DNA of 64,000 nt from Notospermus geniculatus. Its lineage: Eukaryota > Nemertea > Pilidiophora > Heteronemertea > Lineidae. A model generated the notes under the pieces. It had not been told where the DNA came from, made no database searches, and was given only the letters and a program-made list of their open reading frames with translations. The DNA lies in contig NMRB01001526.1 of NCBI GenBank assembly GCA_002633025.1, positions 62,001 to 126,000 of the forward strand, given 5' to 3'. Shown here piece after piece: positions 10,430 through 19,939 of the stretch (its first letter is position 1; each line of letters begins with the position of its first letter). The position numbers were made by a program, and so were the translations under genes.

Positions 10430-11690
10430 GTTCAAGGTTGACTTGCGTGGCGGCAGTCACTGACCCTCATGAGGTATGCCGCTGCATGCATAATCAATGC
10501 CGAGGTTTCTTAGCTGTCTAGCTTAGGCCTCGCTCAATTTCTGCCGTGGAGGCCATCGAAAGGTTAAGGCTCCTGATAGTTCAATAATGTCTCCAGCATG
10601 CTGACCATGGCGTTGTCTCATGAAGAGGATAACCTTTGTTTGAGTTCTTAGCTGTCCAGCTTCGTCTGGCTTGATTTCTGTCGCGGAGGCACATCGAAAT
10701 ATTCCTGGTAGTTCATGACTCTCTTCAGCGTCGGTCACTGACCCTGGCTTTTTCTCATGTAATTTACTAGAATCAACCCCAGTCTTTGAGTTCTCACCTC
10801 TCCAGCTAGGCCTGGCTGGATTTGCGATGCAGAAGGCATCGAAAACTCTTCTAAAAATTGCTTCCCTTCTCGTTGTTTGTCAGCTTCCAAAGAGAAATTT
10901 TTCAGGGCCAAGTTTGCAAGTTGTTCAAAAATGTCTCTACTAGTATCTTCTCTCATCTTAGTATGAGTTATCTTTTTACCACCAGGCCTGACAAATGCCT
11001 GAAAATTCAAGACAGTCCCCCAGCTTGGCGTCAGCCCCTCGATCCTGGACTGTCTCATGTATAATATGCTACCATATGATTATTCCGATTCCGATGATAG
11101 TAACGTGAGTTCTGAGGTGTCCAGCTAGGCCTGGCTCAATTTCTGTCGTGGAGGGTAGGCCTATCGAAAGACTCCTGACTGTTCAAAGCTGTCTCCAGCT
11201 TAGCATCAGTCGCTGATTTTGATGTTGTCTCATGTACATGTAGTATGCTAAAACATCATAGTCAACGCTAAGACAATAACCTTTGAGTTCTGAGCAGTCC
11301 AGATGGGCCAAGTTCGATTTCTGCCATCAGTTCAAGACTGACTCCAGCTTGGCGTCGTCTCATGAAATATGCTACTAAACGCACAATCGAACCGAGAACC
11401 TAGAGTTAGCTGTCTACCTTAGGCCTGGCTCGAGTTCCGTAGCGAACGCTATCGAAAACTCTTCTAAAATTGGTTCACTTCAGAAGAGACAATTTTTGGA
11501 CTCAAGCTTGCAAGTTGTTGAAATCTTGTCGTGATCTTTCTCATCTTTCGTATGAATTTTTTGTCACCACTAGGCCTCACAAATACCGTACCTGATAGTT
11601 CAAGACTGTGTCTCTAGCTAGCTTGGCGTCAGTCGCTGATCCATCAATGCCAAAGTAGCTTTTGGGTTGTCACCAGTCCAGTTCAGGCCA
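10430..11690. repeat. Degenerate ~200-bp tandem array
   Basis: Recurring words are GTCACTGACCCTGGC, TTTGAGTTCT, AGCTGTCCAGCT, AGGCCTGGCTC, ATTTCTGTCGTGGAGG and CCTGATAGTTCAAGACTG. There are five to six units of variable length. The CAGTCACTGA and GTCCAGCT words relate it to the 9742-10113 array. It contains no credible exon. Confidence 0.8.
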
Positions 11691-11782
11691 TGTCAGCACG
11701 CTTCCAAAGACAATTTTTTCGTCAGGTGTCTACTTTGTTACAAAACAATCTGTTTTGTATTTTCTTTCACGGAACGAACTAC

Positions 11783-11919
11783 TGTGACATCAACGGTTTG
11801 TTGATTTCAGGATTGTCTGCCCATTGTGAAATTTGACTTTGTCCATTTCTGTAATTGTTGCTGGTGTCATCGTGGGTCTTTCCAGCGCATTCCGACTCAT
11901 TTTGCTGTCAAGGGTCACA
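11783..11919. mobile_element. MITE family H, left-truncated
   Basis: Shares ACGGTTTGTTGATTTCAGG, TTGTCTGCCCATTG and the right end CATTCCGACTCATTTTGCTG plus GGGTCACA with copies at 40820 and 47639. Confidence 0.8.
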
Positions 11920-12078
11920 TATGTTACCAGTTGGACCTGGTCATATTTCGGGCTCCCGTCTGACCGTCCCTCAAGTGGGGGAGTACAGTACGGGGGTCCG
12001 AAAACGGGAGGGCATCTTGCATCATCCCATCTTCAGAATGCGTAAGTTAGTCAGGGTTCGTCGGGATCTTCAGTCAGT

Positions 12079-12345
12079 AGTGAGGTTTCGCAAATCTGAC
12101 GAAACACGAAGTACGAAATACGAAATTCAATTTCATTTCCAGGACCTAATGTATGTCTGGAGATGGTTGATACCACAAATGTCCCTGCTGCCAGTGCGTC
12201 TTTTAGCATATCATGTAAGACCGAGAGAGGTACGGTGCATCTTGAATTTTTAAATTTCCACTTCGTAGATACGAAGTGGAAACGAAAGAGAAGTTCAGAG
12301 TTTCATATACACCGTAACTCTATCGTTCTAACTTCATACACTAAA
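12079..12345. mobile_element. Foldback family F, copy 4, right end missing
   Basis: Starts AGTGAGGTTTCGCAAATCTG. It includes the central hairpin CCACTTCGTAGATACGAAGTGG and stops at CATACACTAAAG. The overlapping 132- and 190-codon ORFs are not conserved in other copies. Confidence 0.8.
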
Positions 12346-12660
12346 GCGGGTGATCCACTGTTGCGATTTTGGCTTGAGACGGGGTTGCGTTCCCTTGCGA
12401 TTACAACTGACCATCACTTCTCCAACGGCACCGTCGCTAAAACGGCAAAATTCCCACGTATTTTTGTTTGTTCATTATTTCTGTACGTGTTGCTGATACA
12501 TAATCAAAGGATTGAATATTTTATGCATTTCAATCATGGTTCCTGTCGGATAGAAAAGGTAGGCCGATCGTCCAGTTCTAGCAGTCGGGTCTTGCACGGC
12601 ACGATCGAAAAGTTCGAAAATCTAAGTGGAGGTCAAATCAATTATAGACCAAATGCAGGT
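12346..12660. other. Unique stretch between foldbacks
   Basis: Part of a 190-codon plus ORF (12163-12735) runs through here. It starts inside family F and ends inside an inverted-repeat arm, so I do not call it a gene. Nothing else is recognised. Confidence 0.5.
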
Positions 12661-12813
12661 GCACACGAATTATTGAATATACACGATCCAGGCCAAGTTA
12701 TGAAAGGCCTAGTCAGGGTTACACATCACTTGTGAGTTCCTTTTTAACGGCAGACCACAGTTTTATTCCACAGTAGTCCTAGCTTGTATGACATCATTTA
12801 CAAATCGTACTGG

Positions 12814-12918
12814 CCCCATATTCATAAAACTACTTAAGTCTAAGTGTGACACTTATCCTTTGTTCAACACAAAAGATAAGTATCACACTTTGACTTAAGT
12901 ACGTTTATGAATATGGAT
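12814..12918. mobile_element. MITE family A (nested)
   Basis: Ends CCCATATTCATAAAAC and GTTTATGAATATGGAT. The core is AAGTGTGACACTTATCC. CCAGG follows on the right. It lies within foldback Y. Confidence 0.85.
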
Positions 12919-12923
12919 CCAGG

Positions 12924-13027
12924 AGCCGTATGCATAAAACATCTTAAGTGTAAAATTTCCCTTAAACTATTGTTCCAAACAAAAGATAAGGGAAAGTTTA
13001 CACTTAAGATGCTTTATGCATACGGGC
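12924..13027. mobile_element. MITE family A2 (TATGCATAAA ends, nested)
   Basis: Ends AGCCGTATGCATAAAACATC and GATGCTTTATGCATACGGGC. Left flank CCAGG (12919-12923), right flank CCTGG (13028-13032). It abuts the preceding MITE through the shared CCAGG. Confidence 0.85.
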
Positions 13028-13239
13028 CCTGGTCAGTAAAAGTAAAACTGACCCTCACCGCGGAATAACGATTACGATGCTTACTAGACTTATGACGATT
13101 TCCATTGAACATGTAACCCTGACTAGGCCTTTCATAACTTGGCCTGGATCATGTATATTCAATAATTCGCGTGTTTGGCGTGTTCGCCGGATAAGTCATG
13201 GTATACAGTATATTCCTCCCTCTTCAAGTGTTGTACCAG

Positions 13240-13389
13240 GACAACTGCTTGCGGCCTGGGGTCAAGGGCAACGGTATGTGCCCCTGGAATGGTCTGCCAT
13301 TTTCCCGAGAAGTCGTATCATTTGATGGCAATCTTCGCAGGATGGCATCTGTCGGTTACCAACCAGTCGGCTTCGTCAAAGTTCGGTAA
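13240..13389 (+). CDS. Candidate terminal exon, 49 codons plus stop
   Basis: An acceptor-like tract ending TTGTACCAG precedes an open frame beginning DNCLRPGVKGNGMCPWNG and ending GYQPVGFVKVR, then TAA. A polyadenylation-type AATAAA lies about 104 nt downstream (13493). The short GNGMCPWNGL segment faintly recalls the C-terminal GMC region of histidine acid phosphatases, but that is only an impression. No upstream exon was found, and the interval before it is full of MITEs. It could be a relic or chance. Confidence 0.25.
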   Translation, partial: DNCLRPGVKGNGMCPWNGLPFSREVVSFDGNLRRMASVGYQPVGFVKVR

Positions 13390-13492
13390 TTTCTGTATTT
13401 CGTGGAAAATTCCGATCGATAGAGAAAAAATTGTTGGAATGTGACCTATCTATTCTGATTGCTTGTGTTTAAGCAAGAATGAAATAAAAAAT

Positions 13493-13498
13493 CATAAA
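13493..13498 (+). terminator. AATAAA polyadenylation-type signal
   Basis: A canonical hexamer in an A-rich context, about 104 nt after the stop of the candidate exon at 13240-13389. Meaningful only if that exon is real. Confidence 0.25.
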
Positions 13499-13605
13499 TG
13501 GTATGTGTATATAATGTATGTAAGCGGATGTATTTGTCAGCCAAGCTATATTTAGGTTTGGAATCATTGACAAAATGGAGAGCACCTGGTACGTGTGTTC
13601 ATAAG

Positions 13606-13799
13606 GCTGCTGTTACATAGAAATGAACTACTCACTGTTTTATTTTTCACTCCTGATTTTCCATTCAAAATCAAAATCAGAAAATGAACGCCTGTGCGAA
13701 CAGTTTATTGGAGAATGCAATGTTCGAACTTCAGGTTTGGGGTGATTCGTGCCAAATCAGAAATGACGGGTGAAAAATGAGTTCCTGTGTAACAGCAGC
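13606..13799. mobile_element. Foldback family G, complete copy
   Basis: GCTGCTGTTACATAGAAATG at the left and GTTCCTGTGTAACAGCAGC at the right are inverted. About 194 bp and uninterrupted, this is the reference copy for the nested ones. Confidence 0.85.
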
Positions 13800-13890
13800 G
13801 TCAGAAATCATGATCCGACGGTTTTCCTGAGTGCGGTGATTATTCTTACTGGAGTATTCGTTCGATTTTAGTGAGGACTTTCGTCATATT

Positions 13891-14289
13891 AGTGAGGTTT
13901 CGCAAATCTGACGAAACACGAAGTGCGAAATACGAAATTCAACTTCATTTCCAGGACCTAATGTATTTCTGGAGATGGTTGGTACCACAAATACCGCCTG
14001 GTGCAAGAGCGTCTTTTAGCGTACATGTATAACGTTAGACCGATGGAGGTATAGTGTATATCAATCTTTGAAATATATCTTTCGTTTCCACTTCGTAGAT
14101 GCGAAAATGGAAATTTAAAAATTCAAGATGCACCGTAACTCTCTCTGTCTTACATGATATGCTAAAAGACGCACTGGCAGCAGGGACATCTGTGGTACCA
14201 ACCATCTCCAGAAATACATTAGGTCATGGAAACGAAGTCCAATTTCGTATTTCGTACTTCGTGTTTCGTCAGATTTGCGAAAACTCACT
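13891..14289. mobile_element. Foldback family F, copy 5 (complete)
   Basis: AGTGAGGTTTCGCAAATCTG at the left and GATTTGCGAAAACTCACT at the right, flanked by ATT (13888-13890 and 14290-14292). About 400 bp. Confidence 0.9.
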
Positions 14290-14555
14290 ATTGTACCAAA
14301 TCCGACGCGGGAGAAGTTGCTGTCTTCCCTCCTTTGAAGAAATCAGGGCGAATTATTCAGAACGACGATGTGGAATGCATAATGCCAATGATTCACATGA
14401 ATTTGAGAATTGAGTTTTTTTCACGGCAATCTTCTGGCATTTTCGTGCCTATATCTGTTACGCTAAAATTAGTCTATCAAAGGTTTCGCGAGTATATTTA
14501 GAACGGACAACAGTTGGCGACTCTATGATTTCATTGTGCATAATGCTGATAACGG

Positions 14556-14939
14556 ATGTATAAGGAGATGCATCTCATTATGAAAAATGCTCTGACGTCA
14601 CTAGCGTCCAAGGATGAAGGTACGTGTATAAGTGAGACCGGATCAAAAGCAAGGTTTTTGCTAAATTCCGGAAAAATCTTCCCCGAATATCGCGATAAAT
14701 TGAAGGGAAGGTACTGCACTGCATGGATTTCGTATCAGTATTTGGTTTTTCTTAGTGCTGTGCGCTATTTTGAGGTGTTTATTTCTGTGGTTCTTAATCG
14801 TATCCGCCATTATGAATGTACGCGTCCGCCTTTATTTGGCGGGCTCCTAGCCGTCATATTTGTCCTTGCACCCACTGGCGTTTCTTCGGAGGCATTCCCA
14901 TCGAAAAGGTTTCCTGTCATAACAGATACCAAGGGGTGA
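14556..14939 (+). CDS. Possible signal-peptide-bearing first exon or chance ORF
   Basis: 127 open codons. Near the end a hydrophobic run (LFGGLLAVIFVLAPTGVSS) is followed by a mature-like segment. A donor-like GGTGAGTC lies at about 14934, where the frame closes. The start is uncertain: M codons at the ORF beginning are about 90 codons upstream of the hydrophobic run. No family recognised and no downstream exon found. Confidence 0.2.
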   Translation: MYKEMHLIMKNALTSLASKDEGTCISETGSKARFLLNSGKIFPEYRDKLKGRYCTAWISYQYLVFLSAVRYFEVFISVVLNRIRHYECTRPPLFGGLLAVIFVLAPTGVSSEAFPSKRFPVITDTKG

Positions 14940-15615
14940 GTCAAAAATTACATCCATTTTCACGCCAACAAAAAATCGCTTATGCTGTCGTATGTATACA
15001 TTAAATCTGATCGATAAAGCGAATACTAGGCCCGTGCTCCAATTTTCAATAGTCTCATTTCATTGATATAAATATAAATCAAATCTATTCACCCACGTGG
15101 TAAGCGTAACATGATATACCATTTGCCTCTTACAACTTCCATGAACAACCCTCATATCACTCCACATTGTACATGTACTTAACCTATCGGGTTTTAGCAT
15201 TTTTTCGGCCATTTTGCTTAAGATGTATCGTGGCTCGTGGAGGCTGTTCTGCAAAGGTCTCTGTATGGCAACATTATTGTTCACAACCCCATCTTCAGTC
15301 AGGCCTATTGCATGATTTTCATACCGTTTAAGGGTGTAGCCCAAATTAGCTGGTGCCCAGAATGTCCCCAAATTAGGGGTCAAAGCTGTCCCCAAAATAA
15401 GGCAAAATGACAAGAAGAGGGAGTAAATTTCTACAAGATCTGCCCAAATGGCCCTGTAAATGCTTTCTCAATGTCTAAAAGTGCTGCAGTCTCACTGAAT
15501 AAAAAGGTCTTTAGGCTTATTTCAAGGCACTTTATACAAGTTCTCACCAAGTCAATTGACGTCCCCAAATTATGGAACAAAAAGGGTGTAAGAACTGTCA
15601 TGTAATTGAAAGGCT
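14940..15615. other. Unassigned stretch
   Basis: Contains three scattered GTCCCCAAA(A/T)T(A/T)A words (15363-15570) and a 117-codon minus ORF with no recognisable domain. No credible gene. Confidence 0.4.
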
Positions 15616-15616
15616 C

Positions 15617-15752
15617 AGTGTTTCCGCCAGAGAGTACAAAGGGCTAATACCCTCAAAGGAACAGAAAAGGGCCATTTTCTTTAATTTCATGGGGTTTTTC
15701 CTGATTTTGAAGAAATTAGTACCCTCAACAAAAATTCTGGCAGAGGCCCTGA
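15617..15752. repeat. Dispersed repeat K, uninterrupted copy
   Basis: Contains TACCCTCAAAGGAACAGAAA, GGGCCATTTTC, GATTTTGAAGAAATTAGTACC and GGCAGAGGCCCTGA. It provides the empty site for the E2 insertion in the second copy (38509-38902). Confidence 0.8.
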
Positions 15753-15793
15753 TGTTGAACAAAAATGTTGTCTACTTTATAAAGGGGAAACAA

Positions 15794-15974
15794 AAAAACC
15801 AAAGAAACGAGCAAATCCAAAATGTGATATTCATGACTATATATTACATTGTACATTATATACAAGCATGACAAGGAAGAAGCGTTTTCGGCAGCATTTG
15901 TTTGTTCCTTGTATATTATGTAATATATAGTCATTAATATCACATTTTGGATTTGCTCGTTTCTTTGGTTTTAT
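15794..15974. mobile_element. Hairpin element V with ~54-bp arms
   Basis: The left arm AAAGAAACGAGCAAATCC with AAAATGTGATATTCATGAC is mirrored on the right by GTCATTAATATCACATTTTG and GGATTTGCTCGTTTC. The loop is about 70 bp. Only copy seen. Confidence 0.8.
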
Positions 15975-16132
15975 AAATGTACCTCGCTACCAAAACTTTA
16001 GTTCTCAAACATGTTGTTCATATGTTGCTTTATTTTGTTCGCCAGTGTGATACAAGTCAAAAGATCGTTCATATTGCTCAGTAATGTTGTTCCATGTTGG
16101 AGAATGTTGCCACTGTTTACAGATATGATACG

Positions 16133-16215
16133 TAAAGTCGTCTCCGAATTTCGCAAATTTTCGACCCCAAGCGGGGTCTTCCTCAGGCACTTTCTTGTAG
16201 AGATCCCAGAAGTGA
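16133..16215. mobile_element. Element E1, single-arm copy
   Basis: AAAGTCGTCTCCGAATTTCG, hairpin CGACCCCAAGCGGGGTC, CCTCAGGCACTTTC, GAGATCCCAGAAGTGAA. Same order as the E1 copies at 52445 and 19940. Confidence 0.8.
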
Positions 16216-16583
16216 AAGATATTGACAGCCATTGTTTATACTAACAGGATACTTTAGGCTTTGTTTATCCGATTCTACTCTTCTGCGAACAACAACAATG
16301 TGAACGAAAGAGTGAACAATAGCATTTTTCTAGTCATATCAATCGCATAGCAAGGGAATAAACCAGGCCTAATTCGAACGTTGACTGACCATATTATCTG
16401 TAAATAGTACTGGTGTAATATTTTTCATTGCACACCGTTTGTAAATGCTTCCCAACAAAAGACTGACGAAATAATCAGTGATAATGGGGGTGGCACTGGT
16501 AAACACATCTCTCTGTTTTTGAGTATCAGTCAAACAATAAAGCGTGATTGGCATACGGGAGGCATTCTCTGTCATTACACCTG
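16216..16583. other. Unassigned stretch
   Basis: Unique DNA up to a poly-C tract. Nothing recognised. Confidence 0.5.
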
Positions 16584-16608
16584 CCCCCCCCCCACCACCA
16601 CCACCACT
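16584..16608. repeat. Poly-C tract followed by (CCA)n
   Basis: About ten C then five CCA units. Confidence 0.9.
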
Positions 16609-16723
16609 CGTAAAAACCCACTTTTATTCTAAAAAGAAGAGGGAACCAGGCGCAATTTTAAATTGACAGTAACTCAGACAAAGACAGAGGAAAGTATTTT
16701 AATTTTTGTTACATTCGGAAATA

Positions 16724-16947
16724 TCTAATATAAAGCACAAAGAACGACACACAAAATGATAGTCAACATGGAGTCGTCTCCGAATTTTGCAAATTTTCAA
16801 CCCCAACCGGGGTCTTCCTCAGGCACTTTCTAGTAGAGATCCCAGAAGTGACTTTGGGGATCTCTACTAGAAAGTGCCTGTCGAAGACCCCGGTTGTGGT
16901 CGAGAATTTGCGAAATTCGGAGACGACTTTATGTTGACTATTGTTTG
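16724..16947. mobile_element. Element E1, palindromic two-arm copy
   Basis: The left arm has GCAAATTTTCAACCCCAACC, GGGGTCTTCCTCAGGCAC and CTAGTAGAGATCCCAG. The right arm is its complement, meeting near 16855. An ATTCGGA word lies on both sides, possibly a short target duplication. The internal C/T differences between arms show independent decay. Confidence 0.85.
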
Positions 16948-17342
16948 ATTCGGAGCGTTATGAATGTTATCTCCAATTGCTGAGGTAGTAGACTGCGATA
17001 CGATGTGGTTTCTGGCCCTACTCTCCTCATCAAATCACCATGAAAGAGGCCTAAGAAGTCACCTTTTTCATGGAATTGGAAATATTGTTCCCCTTGCTGT
17101 ACCACCCGACATGAGGTGACGGTCATTTTCAAACGGTTCGCAGTCAGAAAATGAGGATGTGGGGTTGCCAAATGGGCAGGGTCTTGATGGCCCAGCAGGG
17201 TTCCCCACTTGGGCACGATTGGGTCTTAAGTACACATCTTCACAAAATCGAGGGGGTATACTTCAGCATATCTATTTTTACGAAGGCCTTGCTCAACCAA
17301 GCTACATGTATACCAAGGTATTGTTGAATAGACTGTCGTTAT

Positions 17343-17466
17343 AATGGGTCGTATGAATAAAGACTAGCTAATGCTTTTACTTCACATTTGTACAGCATTG
17401 ACTAGTGCATTCGTATTGCAAAATTTAAGTAAAAGCATTTACTAGTCTTTATTCATATGACCCATT
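17343..17466. mobile_element. MITE family C1, copy 3, in satellite
   Basis: AATGGGTCGTATGAATAAAG and CTTTATTCATATGACCCATT are inverted. It splits a unit of the 125-bp satellite after TTATAATG. Confidence 0.85.
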
Positions 17467-18162
17467 GACTACTTTCGACTTTTGTCAATCAGTGCATCAA
17501 GGTCTTTTTCGACCTGTATCAATCTGTAATGAAGGCCTTGTTGCTGGACCAAGGTATTGTTGAATAGACTATAGCTATAATGATAACTTTCGACTATTGT
17601 CAATCAGTGCATCAAGGCCTCTTTCGACTTGTGTCAATCCGTGAACGAAGGCCTTATTGCTCGACCAAGCTAGACCAAGGTATTGTTGAATTGACTATAG
17701 TTATAATGATAACTTTCGACCTTTGTTAATCAGTGAATCAAGGCCTTTTTCGACTTGTGTGAATCAGTGAACGAAGGCCTTATTGTTCGACCAAGCTAGA
17801 CCAAGGTATTGTCGAATGGACTATAGTTATAATGATAACTTTCGAATTTTGTTAATCAGTGCATCAAGGCCTTTTTCGACTTGTGTCAATCCGTGAACGA
17901 AGGCCTTATTGCTCGACCAAGCTAGACCAAGGTATTATCGAATAGACTATAGTTATGACTACTTTCGACTTTTGTCAATCAGTGCATCAAGGTCTTTTTC
18001 GACTTGTGTCAATCAGTGAGCGAAGGCCTTATTGTTCGACCAAGCTAGACCAAGGTATTGTCGAATTGACTATACATGTAGTTATAATGATAACTTTCGA
18101 CTTTTGTCAGTCAGTGTATAAAGGCCTTTTTCGACTTGTGTCAATCTGTGAATGAAGGCCTT

Positions 18163-18368
18163 AAGGCCTCCATACACTGAATGATAAAAGTCGAAATTAA
18201 TCACTACAACTGTCTGTTCCAAAATACTTTTCATGGAAACGTTCCACAAATGTTAATTCTTCTGGCACTTTTGTGAAGTATTTCAATATGTCGCCAGATC
18301 AAGTGTTGTCGAACTGACCATAGCAGCGACTAATTTCGACTTTTGTCATTCAGTGTATGGAGGCCTTT
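18163..18368. mobile_element. Foldback inside the 125-bp satellite, 38-bp ends
   Basis: AAGGCCTCCATACACTGAAT plus GATAAAAGTCGAAATTA on the left are mirrored by TAATTTCGACTTTTGTC and ATTCAGTGTATGGAGGCC on the right. The interior is unique in the window. Confidence 0.85.
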
Positions 18369-19255
18369 ATTGCTCAACCAAGCTACATTTATACCAAGGT
18401 ATTGTTGAATAGACTCTATAGTTATAATGATAACTTTCGACTATTGTCAATCAGTGCATCAAGGCTTTTTTCGACTTGTGTCAGTCCATGAATGAAGGCC
18501 TTATTGCTCGACCAAGTTAGACCAATGTATTGTCGAATTGACTATAGTTATAATGATAACTTTCGACTTTTGTCAATCAGTGAATCAATGTCTTTTTCGA
18601 CTTGTGTCAATCCGTGAACGAAGGCCTTATTGCTCAATCAAGCTACATGTATACAAAGGTATCTAGTTATAATGACTACTTTTGACTTTTGTCAATCAGT
18701 GAATCAAGGCCTCTTTCGACTTGTGTCAATCCGTGAACGAAGGCCTTATTGCTCGACCAAGCTAGACCAAGGTGTTGTTGAATAGACTATAGTTATAATG
18801 ACTACTTTCGACTATTGTCAATCAGTGAATCAAGGCCTTTTTCGACTTGTGTCAATCAGTGAACGAAGGCCTTATTGCTCGACCAAGCTAGACCAAGGTA
18901 TTGTTGAATAGACTCTAGTTATAATGATAACTTTTGACTTTTGTCAATCAGTGCATCAAGGCCTTTTTCGACTTGTGCCAATCCGTGAACGAAGGCCTTA
19001 TTGCTCGACCAAGTTAGACCACGAGGTATTGTTGGATAGACTGTAGTTATGATGACTACTTTCGACTTTCGTCAATCAGTGAATCAAGGCCTTTTTCGAC
19101 TTGTGTCAGTCCATGAATGAAGGCCTTATTGCTCAACCAAGCTAGACCAAGGTATTATCGAATAGACTATAGTTATAATGATAACTTTCGACTTTTGTCA
19201 ATCAGTGTATAAAGGCCTTTTTCGACTTTTGCTTGAAGGCCTTATTGCGAGAAAA

Positions 19256-19924
19256 ATGTCGACTTCGGTGTTGAGCGTCGGTGTATATAAAGTAGGCCTA
19301 CTGCCGGAAAGTTGGCCTATTGTTGACTAGTCTATATATAGTGACTGATTTCAATAAGAAGGCCTTTAGGTAGCGTTTTGCAAACACTAAAAAGATCAGC
19401 AGTGATAGACTAACCTTGAAGCTATCAAGACCTTTCTTCACAATAGCGCCTTGTCTTGTCTGTTCCGATCTCTTCACAGACGGGAGTTCCCAGGTTTAGT
19501 TTTGTTCTCTTAAAGAACCTACAACAGAGCTCATCTTACTGACATACATTTGACACAATAGTACATACGTGTATACATCCACACACCGCAAACAGACAGG
19601 TGATTCCGCTATACCTGCTCTTTCTTTGAACCTGAGATGAAAGACGAAAAAAGTGATCACGTACTGTCATATCTAGGAGCAGACGTCTGGGAATGTGCGT
19701 TAAAAAAGGGCCAGGTGGGATTTATAATGTCAGCGTTGTGTAATTGTAGAGTGTGTGTGTGGGTGCTGTACAGGAGAGTGCAGAATGAAATTTACACTAC
19801 CTAATGTGGAATTAAAAGCTTAGCATTCGTGATAATAGCATTAGGCCCAAGGCCCGAAGGTTGTCTGACATGTTAGAATGCCATTGGGCACAGTACTGCA
19901 GCATGCAGTAGATCTTTGCACACT
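19256..19924. other. Unassigned stretch
   Basis: Unique DNA with a short GTGTGTGTG run (about 19751). No gene or repeat family recognised. Confidence 0.5.
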
Positions 19925-19939
19925 GACCGTCTCAAACAG

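Larger units (their letters stand above)
12662..13172. mobile_element. Foldback Y with ~63-bp arms, host to two MITEs
   Basis: The left arm is 12662-12724 (TATTGAATATACACGATCCA, CAAGTTATGAAAGGCCTAG). The right arm is 13110-13172, its near-perfect complement. The loop holds two adjacent A-type MITEs (12814 and 12924). Confidence 0.8.
17280..19255. repeat. ~125-bp satellite, about 14-15 units
   Basis: Unit words are CAAGGTATTGTTGAATAGAC, TATAGTTATAATGATAAC, TTTCGACTTTTGTCAATCAG, CATCAAGGCCTTTTTCGAC and GAACGAAGGCCTTATTGCTC. Two insertions interrupt it: a C1 MITE (17343-17466) and a foldback (18163-18368). The unit contains a sequence matching the end of that foldback (see findings). Confidence 0.92.

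Noticed and set aside
12163-12735. 190-codon plus ORF as a gene
   Set aside because: It begins in foldback F and ends in an arm of foldback Y. No other F copy supports it.
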